Source: an uncultured Paracoccaceae bacterium
GTDB taxonomy: Bacteria > Pseudomonadota > Alphaproteobacteria > Rhodobacterales > Rhodobacteraceae
Reading direction: 5' to 3'
DNA: 64,000 nt
Assembly (NCBI GenBank): GCA_947503965.1
Contig: CANNFU010000004.1
Span: forward strand, 186,001 to 250,000
The translations under genes and the position numbers were made by a program. Positions 26,991 to 33,965 of this stretch are shown here, in pieces. Below the pieces are notes generated by a model, which saw only the letters and a program-made list of their open reading frames with translations, did not search any database and was not told the DNA's origin. Within the stretch, counting starts at the first letter, position 1; the number at the start of each line of letters is the position of its first letter.

Positions 26991-27728
26991 ATGGCTCAAC
27001 AAGAGGCAATCAGAACGGTCGGCGGGGTCCGCGCGGCCGTAATCGACGAGGGTCTTCGCGCCCACATGAACAAGGTCTACGGCATCATGTCCGTGGGCAT
27101 GCTGGTCACATTTGGTGTCGCATGGGCTGTGGGTACATCACCCGCCCTGCTCAGCATCTTCCGTGACCCGTTTACGCTACAGCCTAATATCCTCGGCTGG
27201 ATCGTGATGTTTGTCCCCCTCGCCATGATCTTTGGCTTTGGCGCGATGATCAACAAGTTCTCGGCTGCCGCAGCGCAGACGTTCTTTTACGTCTTCGCAG
27301 CTGTCATGGGCTTGTCGATGGCTTGGATTTTCGTCGCCTTCACCGGGTTCTCGATTGCACAGGTTTTCCTGATCACGTCGATCGCCTTCGCTGGACTCAG
27401 CCTTTATGGCTACACCACGAAGAAAGATATCTCGGGTTGGGGTGCTTTCCTGATCATGGGTGTGATCGGTCTGATCGTTGCAATGATCGTCAACATATTC
27501 CTGCAGTCGCCAGCGATCATGTTCGCGATTTCAATCTTGGGTGTTCTGATCTTCGCGGGTCTGACGGCCTATGACACGCAGAAGATCAAGAATGATTACA
27601 TCGCACATGCTGCGCATGGCGATCAGGAGTGGTTGGCGAAATCGGCCATTATGGGTGCGCTGAACCTGTATCTGGACTTCATCAACATGTTCATGTTCCT
27701 GCTGCAACTGTTCGGCAATCGCGAATAG
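26991..27728 (+). CDS. Bax inhibitor-1/YccA family membrane protein
   Basis: A 245-residue integral membrane protein of the BI-1 (UPF0005) family with seven hydrophobic segments. Characteristic stretches are MNKVYGIMSVGMLVTFGVAWAVG, FVFAAVMGLSMAWIF-like FYVFAAVMGLSMAWIFVAFTG, GLSLYGYTTKKDISGWGAFL, and LTAYDTQKIKNDYI with the acidic residues thought to sense pH and gate Ca2+ leak in bacterial homologues. AGGAGG-like sequence (CTGGAGGTTTAC) lies right before the ATG. A rho-independent terminator follows at 27760. Confidence 0.93.
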   Translation: MAQQEAIRTVGGVRAAVIDEGLRAHMNKVYGIMSVGMLVTFGVAWAVGTSPALLSIFRDPFTLQPNILGWIVMFVPLAMIFGFGAMINKFSAAAAQTFFYVFAAVMGLSMAWIFVAFTGFSIAQVFLITSIAFAGLSLYGYTTKKDISGWGAFLIMGVIGLIVAMIVNIFLQSPAIMFAISILGVLIFAGLTAYDTQKIKNDYIAHAAHGDQEWLAKSAIMGALNLYLDFINMFMFLLQLFGNRE

Positions 27729-27759
27729 ATTCTGACCGGCAGGTCGATCAACAACAGAG

Positions 27760-27790
27760 CCCGTCCAAACCTTGTTGGGCGGGTTTTTCT
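27760..27790 (+). terminator. Rho-independent terminator after the BI-1 gene
   Basis: A nine-pair stem CCCGTCCAA/TTGGGCGGG (one G-T pair) with a six-base loop is followed directly by TTTTTCTTTT. It lies 32 bases after the stop codon. Confidence 0.8.
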
Positions 27791-27858
27791 TTTCCTGCTT
27801 TCTTTCGCGGCAAACGCACGCCATGTTGCCACAGCGTCTGAAAAATGCCGGATATTAA

Positions 27859-28263
27859 ATGACACAGATCACCTTGCCCATCACCACGACAGCTGCCATT
27901 TGCAGTGGCATCATTCTGCTCTTGCTCACATGGAAGGTGATCCGACTACGGCGCAAGGGCGGCGTGGTACTGGGTGACAATAACGACAGGGTGCTGACGA
28001 AAGCGATCCGGGGGCAAGCCAACGCGGCAGAGCAACTCCCCATGGCGCTGATATTGATGGGACTGGCAGAGATACAAGCGGCCAGTCCGGTCGGTCTTGC
28101 GGTACTCGCGGTGATCCTTGTCGCGGGCCGTGCTCTGCATGCCACTTACTTCGCCATCGACGGTACCACATGGCGATTACGCTTTTACGGCATGTTGATG
28201 ACCCTGATCGCACAGCTCGGGCTGATCGGCCTGCTGATTACAGTATTGGCCGGCCATCCGTGA
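27859..28263 (+). CDS. MAPEG family membrane protein
   Basis: A 134-residue protein with four hydrophobic segments. The conserved MAPEG elements are present: VIRLRRKGGVVLGDNNDRVLTKAIRGQANAAEQLPMALILMGLAE (with the R-x-x-x-N-x-x-E/Q core) and AVILVAGRALHATYFAI. Eukaryotic MAPEG enzymes act on glutathione and eicosanoids; bacterial roles are not established. It is a single gene, following the BI-1 terminator. Confidence 0.88.
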   Translation: MTQITLPITTTAAICSGIILLLLTWKVIRLRRKGGVVLGDNNDRVLTKAIRGQANAAEQLPMALILMGLAEIQAASPVGLAVLAVILVAGRALHATYFAIDGTTWRLRFYGMLMTLIAQLGLIGLLITVLAGHP

Positions 28264-28306
28264 TGCGTGACGCCTCGCAAGGCGCGTCCCGGCATAACAA
28301 ATAGAG

Positions 28307-28444
28307 TTATAGGCTCACGTCGAAATAGTAGTCGAAAACCGCATCCTGACGTCCAACAAAGGGGGCCCGGGTCGACATCTGAAACACGCGTTTGCCAGTG
28401 CGATCGCGCAGCACGTGCAATGCGCGAAACTCCCAAAGAAGAAC
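28307..28444 (-). pseudogene. Possible remnant of a protein C-terminus
   Basis: On the minus strand a 45-codon open stretch between a TAG (28447-28445) and TAA (28309-28307) reads as convincing protein: HVLRDRTGKRVFQMS, then RAPFVGRQDAVFDYYF and DVSL at the end. Codon third positions are GC-rich like real local genes. It has no ATG, only GTG/TTG codons and no ribosome site, and it sits between MAPEG and a membrane-protein gene. It may be the surviving tail of a deleted gene. The parent family is not recognised. Confidence 0.35.
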
Positions 28445-28502
28445 CTATCATATCAGAGCACATTGCGGTGTTCGGGCCGTTGCCCGGAAAACTACGCGTA
28501 CT

Positions 28503-28871
28503 TTAGACAAATCCCCGTTGTACAAGCACAAACAGAACCAGTACCGCTGTCACCAGCAAAGCAAACGCGATAGAGGCTGCAAGATTGAGCGCAGCAGTGA
28601 CACGCCGCTCGGTCACGTTGATACTATTCAGGTACGCCACCACATTTGCATGGGCTCTTTGCAATTTTGCGTTGTCAACCATACGGGCCAGTTTGGGATT
28701 GTCGGTCAACGCCACGGACTGGGCGATATAGGTCGCATCGCGCCGCACATGGCGGGGCAAAAGCCGCCCGGCTTTACGTATCTGGATGGCAAGCGTGCGC
28801 CCACGCACGCCCAACTTTTCATCGAGCAATACCCGCAACTCGGTAACTTGTTGATGCACATCCTTTCCCAT
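28503..28871 (-). CDS. Hypothetical protein with a C-terminal membrane helix
   Basis: A 122-residue protein: a basic N-terminal helical part (VTELRVLLDEKLGVRGRTLAIQIRKAGRLLPRHVRRDATYIAQSV), a middle (KLARMVDNAKLQRAHANVVAYLNSI) and one strong C-terminal helix (ALNLAASIAFALLVTAVLVLFVLV). It looks like a tail-anchored or single-pass inner-membrane protein, cytoplasmic domain first. ATG 28871 is preferred; a TTG at 28907 is possible. It diverges from the alpha/beta hydrolase gene. Family not recognised. Confidence 0.65.
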   Translation of the reverse strand: MGKDVHQQVTELRVLLDEKLGVRGRTLAIQIRKAGRLLPRHVRRDATYIAQSVALTDNPKLARMVDNAKLQRAHANVVAYLNSINVTERRVTAALNLAASIAFALLVTAVLVLFVLVQRGFV

Positions 28872-28949
28872 GGCGGTCCGCTTAGGCGCTATCGCGGCAT
28901 GGCTCAATCCCTCTGGTCACTCCCGTAAAGGAAGGGTTAAAAACGATGC

Positions 28950-29693
28950 ATGTTGAACACGGTACATTATGATGGCCCCACTGCGGTGCCGCTGCTGATC
29001 GCCCATGGTTTGTTCGGGTCGGCGCGTAACTGGGGCGTAATCGCAAAGCGGTTATCCGCAACCCGCCCCGTCATCGCGGTTGATATGCGCAATCATGGCA
29101 GCAGCCCTTGGCATGACAGCCAGTCCTACGAAGATATGGCGGCCGATCTGGCAGAAGTGATCGATCGGCCGTCCGACGTGCTGGGTCACTCAATGGGTGG
29201 CAAGGCAGCAATGGTCCTCGCGCTGCAAGCCCCTGAAAAGGTCAGTCGCCTGATTGTCGCGGATATTGCGCCGGTAACATACGCCCACACCCAGCTTGGC
29301 CCGATTGAAGCGATGCGCCGTGTCGATCTGAGCCGCATTGAAAACCGGGCAGAGGCCAAGGCGCAGCTTGGCGACCTGGAGCCGGGTGTGCCGGATTTTC
29401 TGCTGCAAAGTCTGGATATGAAAGAGCGCCGATGGCGGCTGAACCTGGACGTGCTCGCCGCCGAAATGGATAAGATTATTGGCTTTCCGGATGTGTCTGG
29501 CCGTTTCGAAGGGCCGACACTGTTCTTGTCGGGTGCTGCATCCGATTACGTGCAGTCCGAAGCGCGACCCGCCATCAAAGATCTGTTCCCAAAGGCTAAA
29601 TTTGCCAAAATACCTGGCGCGGGCCATTGGCTCCATGCTCAAAAACCGCGCGAATTTGAGGCAGCAGTGGCCGCATTCTTCGCCCAGACTTGA
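28950..29693 (+). CDS. Alpha/beta hydrolase (YbfF-like esterase)
   Basis: A 247-residue cytoplasmic hydrolase. The oxyanion region is IAHGLFGSARNWGVIAKRL, the nucleophile elbow is LGHSMGGKAAM (Ser in G-x-S-x-G), the acid lies near SGAASDYV and the catalytic His in GAGHWLHAQKP. VIAVDMRNHGSSPW is typical of the YbfF/acyl-CoA esterase branch. Natural substrate unknown. It is followed after 53 bases by a small helical protein in the same direction. Confidence 0.88.
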   Translation: MLNTVHYDGPTAVPLLIAHGLFGSARNWGVIAKRLSATRPVIAVDMRNHGSSPWHDSQSYEDMAADLAEVIDRPSDVLGHSMGGKAAMVLALQAPEKVSRLIVADIAPVTYAHTQLGPIEAMRRVDLSRIENRAEAKAQLGDLEPGVPDFLLQSLDMKERRWRLNLDVLAAEMDKIIGFPDVSGRFEGPTLFLSGAASDYVQSEARPAIKDLFPKAKFAKIPGAGHWLHAQKPREFEAAVAAFFAQT

Positions 29694-29746
29694 CAGAAAT
29701 GCCGCAGCGCAGCGACACTTGGGATATTCAACCCAAGGAGATTGCA

Positions 29747-30103
29747 ATGCTCACCCCATTTGACATTTGGTCACCCACCTTTCACGCCCCCTTTTCAGGC
29801 GACGTGACGCAAGAGATTACGCCGCGCGTCTTTTCCCCTGATATCAAGGGCAGTCCGGCCATCGAAAACCGCGTGCAAACCGAAGTGGCAAGCTACGGCA
29901 AGCAACTTGGCAAGGTGCTGGAAGCGCTCGTCACATTATCCGAAAAGACAGATACGCCCCTGCCCGAGATCGACGCCCTGATTACAGGTGTGGAAAAGGT
30001 CAAGGCTAACGCCAAAGAAGTCCTGCGCGAAGAAGCCATTGCGGCCCTCGCCCGATTGCAAAGGGCCGATCCTGCGGCGCATGCAGCCCTCATACGCCCG
30101 TAG
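29747..30103 (+). CDS. Hypothetical 118-residue helical protein
   Basis: A soluble 118-residue protein with an AAGGAG ribosome site 6 bases before ATG 29747. The N-terminal half (LTPFDIWSPTFHAPFSGDVTQEITP) is poor in charge; the rest is helical and amphipathic (YGKQLGKVLEALVTLSEK; ITGVEKVKANAKEVLREEAIAALARLQ). No family recognised, although the helical half recalls phasin-like or small coiled proteins. It ends 1 base before the convergent GMC oxidoreductase stop. Confidence 0.65.
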   Translation: MLTPFDIWSPTFHAPFSGDVTQEITPRVFSPDIKGSPAIENRVQTEVASYGKQLGKVLEALVTLSEKTDTPLPEIDALITGVEKVKANAKEVLREEAIAALARLQRADPAAHAALIRP

Positions 30104-30104
30104 G

Positions 30105-31724
30105 CTAGGTGCACGCACGCACCCTGCCCCGGATCATATCCGCCGCCTTTTCCGCGATCATGATTGTCGGCGCATTGGTATTGCCGCCAATCAGGGTTGG
30201 CATCACTGACGCATCAACCACGCGCAGCCCCTGCACGCCGCGTAACTTCAGTTCCGGATCGACTACTGCCATGTCGTCCACACCCATCTTGCAGGTGCCC
30301 ACCGGGTGATAGATCGTATCGGCACGGGCGCGGATATGGGTCTCCCATTCTGCGTCGGTCATGTTGTCATGCGTGCCATGCAGTTCTTTGTGCCGGTAAC
30401 GTGCCAAAGCAGGCGCTTGCAGAATATCCCGCATCATCCTGGCTCCTTTGATCATGGTCGCCAGATCGCGTGGATCATCCAAGTATTTTGGATCAATGGC
30501 CGGCGGGGCCAGTTGATCATTGCTTTGCAGCCCCACCGTCCCGCGGCTAAACGGGCGCAGCGCACAGACATGGCAACTGAACCCATGTCCCAGATGCAGC
30601 TTGCGGGCATGATCATCCACGATGGCAATCACAAAATGCAACTGGATGTCTGGGCGTTCAAGCCCCGGTTCCGTCTTCAAAAACGCAGCCCCTTCCGCAA
30701 AGGGTGACGCGAGCATGCTTTTGCCATCCTTGCGCCAGCGCAGCGCGTGTTTGATTAAGTCCCACGTCCCCCGCGCGCTGATCCCGAAATTGTCCCGGTC
30801 CTTGGATTTATACGCCAGAATAAAGTCCAGATGATCCTGCAGGTTCTGCCCCACGCCGGGCAGTTCGTGGACCATGCCAATACCGTGCGGGGTGATATCC
30901 TCGGGCCGCCCGACCCCGGACAACTGCAACAGTTGCGGCGAGTTGAAGCTGCCGCCACACAGCAGCACCTCTTTACGTGCCAGCACCTGTTTCTCAGCCT
31001 TGCCCTGCCGATAGGCCACGCCAGTCGTACGTTTGCCCTGAAACAGCACCCGCGTCGCCTGCGCCCGCGGGATCACCGTCAGATTGGGCCGCGCCATCAC
31101 CGGATGCAGATAGGCGGCAGCGGCCGAGCACCGCTCGCCCGCGCGGTCCCCATGAAACTGCGTGACCTGATAGACCCCGATCCCCTCGTTTTCGCCGGTA
31201 TTGAAATCCGCCACCTCGCGATGCTGCAGTTCTTTCCCCGCCTCCACAAAGGCACGGGTGATCGGGCGCATCGCCTGTTGATCGCTCACATGCAGTGGAC
31301 CATCGGCACCGTGAAGTGTATCCGCCCCACGCGCGTTATTCTCGGACTTCCGGAAATAGGGCAGCACGTCATCCCAGCCCCAGCCGTCGCAGCCCAGATC
31401 GGCCCAGCCGTCATAATCCGACCGATGCCCGCGCACATAGAGCATCGCGTTCAGCCCGCTGGACCCGCCCAGCATCTTGCCGCGCGGCTGATAGCCCCGC
31501 CGCCCGTTCAGCCCCGGTTGCGGGACGGTGTGGTAGGCCCAGTTGGCAATCTTCGGACGGCCGGGCAGCATCACCAAAGCGCCCGTCGGCAACCGCGTCA
31601 GCAGATTCTGCCCCCGCCCCCCAGCCTCCAGCAGGCAAACGGATGTGTTGGGGTCCTCGGACAGGCGCGCGGCCAGCGTCGCCCCCGCCGATCCGCCACC
31701 GGCGATCACATAATCATAGGTCAT
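30105..31724 (-). CDS. GMC-family FAD oxidoreductase (choline/alcohol dehydrogenase-like)
   Basis: A 539-residue FAD enzyme oxidising an alcohol substrate. The N-terminal dinucleotide motif YDYVIAGGGSAGATLAARLSE, the first GMC signature (GYQPRGKMLGGSSGLNAMLYVRGH) and the second (LLCGGSFNSPQLLQLSGVG) are clear, and the C-terminal HPVGTCKMG and DASVMPTLIGGNTNAPTIMIAEKAAD carry the catalytic His/Asn. It resembles choline dehydrogenase, but the family covers many alcohols and the gene is far from the choline transporter genes. ATG 31724 has GGGAGGGG upstream. Confidence 0.9.
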   Translation of the reverse strand: MTYDYVIAGGGSAGATLAARLSEDPNTSVCLLEAGGRGQNLLTRLPTGALVMLPGRPKIANWAYHTVPQPGLNGRRGYQPRGKMLGGSSGLNAMLYVRGHRSDYDGWADLGCDGWGWDDVLPYFRKSENNARGADTLHGADGPLHVSDQQAMRPITRAFVEAGKELQHREVADFNTGENEGIGVYQVTQFHGDRAGERCSAAAAYLHPVMARPNLTVIPRAQATRVLFQGKRTTGVAYRQGKAEKQVLARKEVLLCGGSFNSPQLLQLSGVGRPEDITPHGIGMVHELPGVGQNLQDHLDFILAYKSKDRDNFGISARGTWDLIKHALRWRKDGKSMLASPFAEGAAFLKTEPGLERPDIQLHFVIAIVDDHARKLHLGHGFSCHVCALRPFSRGTVGLQSNDQLAPPAIDPKYLDDPRDLATMIKGARMMRDILQAPALARYRHKELHGTHDNMTDAEWETHIRARADTIYHPVGTCKMGVDDMAVVDPELKLRGVQGLRVVDASVMPTLIGGNTNAPTIMIAEKAADMIRGRVRACT

Positions 31725-31780
31725 CTGACCCCTCCCTACCCGCGCAAGGTAGGGCAGCGGGTTGGCGGGTGTCCAGCCGA

Positions 31781-31861
31781 TCAGATCACCGGTGACGTCA
31801 GGAAAGTCGCTAGACACAAACCGCCCATGACAAACAGAAAGGCGTGGGGAAGAAAGCGCAT
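31781..31861 (-). CDS. Possible 26-residue membrane microprotein
   Basis: ATG 31861, preceded by TTGGAG six bases upstream, opens a 26-codon frame that gives a basic start (MRFLPHA) and a hydrophobic helix (FLFVMGGLCLATFLTS). Single-helix proteins of this size are common but chance frames of this kind also occur. Its position between a DksA-like gene and a GMC gene in the same direction would permit expression. Confidence 0.3.
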   Translation of the reverse strand: MRFLPHAFLFVMGGLCLATFLTSPVI

Positions 31862-31919
31862 CGGATGCTCCAACAGCAGGTGTTGGAGGTTATACGGCGA
31901 TGGCGGCGGTTTCCGTCGG

Positions 31920-32234
31920 TTACTGCGCGCAATTCTTGCAAAGCGGCGTATCAGGCAGCAGATCGAGCCGGGCATCCGAAATCGGCTCGCCGCACTGGGC
32001 GCAGATGCCATAAGTGCCCGTCTTGATCCGGGCCAGTGCGGCGTCGATGCGCTTGAGTTCGGTCAGTTCGGCCTGACCCAGCGCCTCCAGCACCTCATCC
32101 CCCTGCCGCTCGGCCGAGCGGTCCTCCCAATCCTGGGAAGGGGTTTCGTCAAGCTGATCCTCGATCTCCTGCAGGTCCCCCACAATCTCGGCGCGGCGGG
32201 CGAGCAGTTTCTGTTTTTGAGTTGGGATGTCCAT
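31920..32234 (-). CDS. DksA/TraR-type zinc-finger protein
   Basis: A 104-residue member of the DksA/TraR family: a coiled-coil-like helical N-terminal part (KQKLLARRAEIVGDLQEIEDQLD; ALGQAELTELKRIDAALARIKTGTYG) followed by a C4 zinc finger (CAQCGEPI … CKNC). Canonical DksA binds RNA polymerase in the secondary channel and acts with ppGpp. This short variant lacks the DxxDxA acidic tip motif of E. coli DksA at the expected place, so function may differ. Its upstream gap diverges from an entericidin-like lipoprotein. Confidence 0.87.
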   Translation of the reverse strand: MDIPTQKQKLLARRAEIVGDLQEIEDQLDETPSQDWEDRSAERQGDEVLEALGQAELTELKRIDAALARIKTGTYGICAQCGEPISDARLDLLPDTPLCKNCAQ

Positions 32235-32390
32235 TGCGGTGCCTCCTTTGGATCAAAGGATGGCGCAGCACGGGGGGCGGTGCTTTGATTTGGGTCAAGG
32301 CCATTTACCGCCGATTGGGCGGCAGGAACGGAACCGGCAGGGGGCTGATGCGTTGAGACTGCAATCGCAAACAAAAGAAAGGCTCAACCC

Positions 32391-32534
32391 ATGCGTATCA
32401 TGTCTATCGTCGTTCTGGCCCTGTCCAGCTTTACACTCGCCGCCTGTGAAACAGTGCAAGGGGCCGGTCAGGATATTTCAAATGCGGGTGACGCGATTGC
32501 CGAAGAGAGCCGAGAGGTCCAGTCGGACCTGTAA
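32391..32534 (+). CDS. Entericidin-like small lipoprotein (47 aa)
   Basis: A 47-residue product with a lipoprotein signal (SIVVLALSSFTLAAC, lipobox LAAC) followed by ETVQGAGQDISNAGDAIAEES, the pattern of the entericidin A/B family. These are small outer-membrane lipoproteins involved in envelope stress and toxin/antidote-like behaviour in E. coli. It is below most gene-length cutoffs. A perfect terminator follows 26 bases after its stop, supporting an independent transcript. Confidence 0.82.
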   Translation: MRIMSIVVLALSSFTLAACETVQGAGQDISNAGDAIAEESREVQSDL

Positions 32535-32559
32535 GCGCAGCGCGATTGATGAGTTACAG

Positions 32560-32584
32560 GGCAGGCCTTCGGGCCTGCCTTTTT
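32560..32584 (+). terminator. Rho-independent terminator after the entericidin-like gene
   Basis: Perfect eight-pair stem GGCAGGCC/GGCCTGCC with a TTCG tetraloop, followed by TTTTTG. Textbook form, directly downstream of the small lipoprotein gene. Confidence 0.9.
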
Positions 32585-32651
32585 GTTTGGGGCGAATGTC
32601 GGATTGCAGAGCGGAGGGCAGCGCCCGACCCTGGGTGGGGTCGGCACCGGT

Positions 32652-32690
32652 CCGGGCGTAAGCCCGGCAATTGATCCGGGGGATCAATTG
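32652..32690. repeat. Composite hairpin unit 1
   Basis: Two back-to-back perfect hairpins: a GC stem CCGGGC/GCCCGG with a GTAA loop (32652-32667), then a 10-base stem CAATTGATCC/GGATCAATTG with a GGG loop (32668-32690). No T run follows. The second hairpin shares the core GATCC-GGG-GGATC with the unit at 32796. Confidence 0.7.
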
Positions 32691-32778
32691 AGGTGACGAC
32701 GGGCGGAGCCCCGGAGGTGTTTCAGCAAGCGCCACCAATCGAACAAATCCCGCGGTCGAACCGAGGGGGTGAGGGAGG

Positions 32779-32818
32779 TCGTGCCTTTGGCACGAGAAAC
32801 GATCCGGGGGATCGTTTC
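32779..32818. repeat. Composite hairpin unit 2
   Basis: Two back-to-back perfect hairpins again: TCGTGCC/GGCACGA with a TTT loop (32779-32795), then GAAACGATCC/GGATCGTTTC with a GGG loop (32796-32818). The layout repeats that of unit 1 about 130 bases upstream, with the same GATCC-GGG-GGATC core in the second hairpin. Confidence 0.7.
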
Positions 32819-32879
32819 AGGCCGGAACAAGCGGAGCGCTGAAGTTTCGCGACTAACCCCTGGGGCGTTTCAGGTATGC

Positions 32880-33028
32880 CCTACTCAGCTAATCCTTTCC
32901 AAGAAAGTTTACTGAGTTAGTTGTTTTATAACTTCTCCGAGGCTATATACCGGTTAACCCAGTGCCTCGGCGGCTGGTAGCAGATGGTACATTAAGCCAC
33001 CGGATGGAGCCTCTCGGCTCCATTTTTG
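32880..33028 (+). ncRNA. Candidate structured RNA ending in a strong terminator
   Basis: Between the hairpin units and the DUF3800 gene lies a stretch able to form successive hairpins: ACTCAG/CTGAGT; CGAGGC (32938-32943) with GCCTCG (32964-32969); CGGCGGCT (32968-32975) with AGCCACCG (32995-33002, one mismatch); and the terminator stem at 33005. The second and third share bases 32968-32969. The T run exists only on the plus strand, so the terminator cannot serve the convergent DUF3800 gene, and the lipoprotein gene upstream has its own terminator. An unannotated plus-strand transcript is therefore likely. Not matched to a known RNA family. Confidence 0.35.
33005..33028 (+). terminator. Rho-independent terminator (plus strand)
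   Basis: Stem TGGAGCC/GGCTCCA with a four-base TCTC loop, followed by TTTTTGTTTT. It ends just before the stop of the convergent DUF3800 gene, and has no T run on the minus side. Confidence 0.8.
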
Positions 33029-33030
33029 TT

Positions 33031-33852
33031 TTACGGGCAATATTTATACCCATATCCTATAATTCGTCCATTGTATGGCGATCTATCGTACTTTGAATGA
33101 ACAAGTATTTCTCTCACACGAGTTGAAAACGGCCCAAGCTCAACGTCATGACCCTGTCTCTCTCTAACATGAAAATGGCTGGCATGGGCAAGAAGATCAC
33201 AAAGCTGCAACCCCGCGACGTTATCAGACTTAGTTCTAAATTTCAGTGACTTAGCTTTAAGCCTTTGTTGAACCAAATCAGAGGTTCGAAACCGCGTACC
33301 ATTACTCCAGAACCTTAAATACTCATCTTGAAGCGCTTTGTCTTTCTTACCGCGTCGAGCCTCAGGCATGATATCGCCCGTATCGCCAAGCCGCTCCAAA
33401 AGCTGGACGTACTTTTCAACCAGAATTTCCAGAAGATAGTGGTACGGATGCCTGTTTTCCCAATGTAGCTGATTTGTCATTTCAAGCTTATCAATCACCG
33501 CTGTGATGACGCGGTACTGAGCCACCGACATCAAATCGAAGATCATCTCATTAAACAGTGTTCGTTTGTGATTTTCATTCAATTGACCGAAAACTCTTTT
33601 CCGTCGAACGATGTCGGAACGATGCAGATGGACAACTTCATCTGGATCAACATCGAACACGCTATTCTTGATGTTGCGTATGGTAGGGTTCAAGTAGGCA
33701 TCTACGTGTTCGAGGTGAATCACAACTCCCGTCAAGCTCATGTACCGATGGTTGTCGCTCTCCAACGAAGTCAGATCGTCGGTTCCAACTTCATCCAAAT
33801 ACATTCGATACAATAGTCTGGGTCCTGCAAAAATCTGGTTCACACCATACAA
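33031..33852 (-). CDS. DUF3800 domain protein
   Basis: A protein of up to 273 residues with the DUF3800 layout: YLDEVGTDD near the N-terminus (the family's acidic D-E pair), an early SLTGVVIH strand, a middle ITAVIDK strand and the C-terminal NVAGLQLCDLLAHASHF signature. DUF3800 is an RNase H-like fold found mostly in accessory and mobile regions and is of unknown function. The start is uncertain: ATG 33852, TTG 33813 or ATG 33804 are possible, and the family usually begins just before the acidic motif. Codon third positions are visibly A/T-richer than in lepA next door, a sign of transfer. Confidence 0.8.
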   Translation of the reverse strand: MYGVNQIFAGPRLLYRMYLDEVGTDDLTSLESDNHRYMSLTGVVIHLEHVDAYLNPTIRNIKNSVFDVDPDEVVHLHRSDIVRRKRVFGQLNENHKRTLFNEMIFDLMSVAQYRVITAVIDKLEMTNQLHWENRHPYHYLLEILVEKYVQLLERLGDTGDIMPEARRGKKDKALQDEYLRFWSNGTRFRTSDLVQQRLKAKSLKFRTKSDNVAGLQLCDLLAHASHFHVRERQGHDVELGPFSTRVREILVHSKYDRSPYNGRIIGYGYKYCP

Positions 33853-33965
33853 CTGCAGGTATAAATCACAATGCTAAAGGCAAAACGATAACGCAGTTCC
33901 GCGCCAGTCATCTTTAGCTTTGGAGTCAGGCCTGGTTCACTCTGCGTTCAGCGGACTAAGACTGC

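Noticed and set aside
30831..32288. 485-codon plus-strand open frame
   Set aside because: Antisense to the GMC oxidoreductase and the DksA-like gene; no recognisable motif.
33005..33028. Terminator considered as belonging to the DUF3800 gene
   Set aside because: The T run is on the plus strand only; on the minus strand the stem is followed by TCCGGTGG.
33225..33300. GAGGTTCGAAACC resembling a tRNA T-loop
   Set aside because: It lies within the DUF3800 coding frame and no cloverleaf can be drawn.
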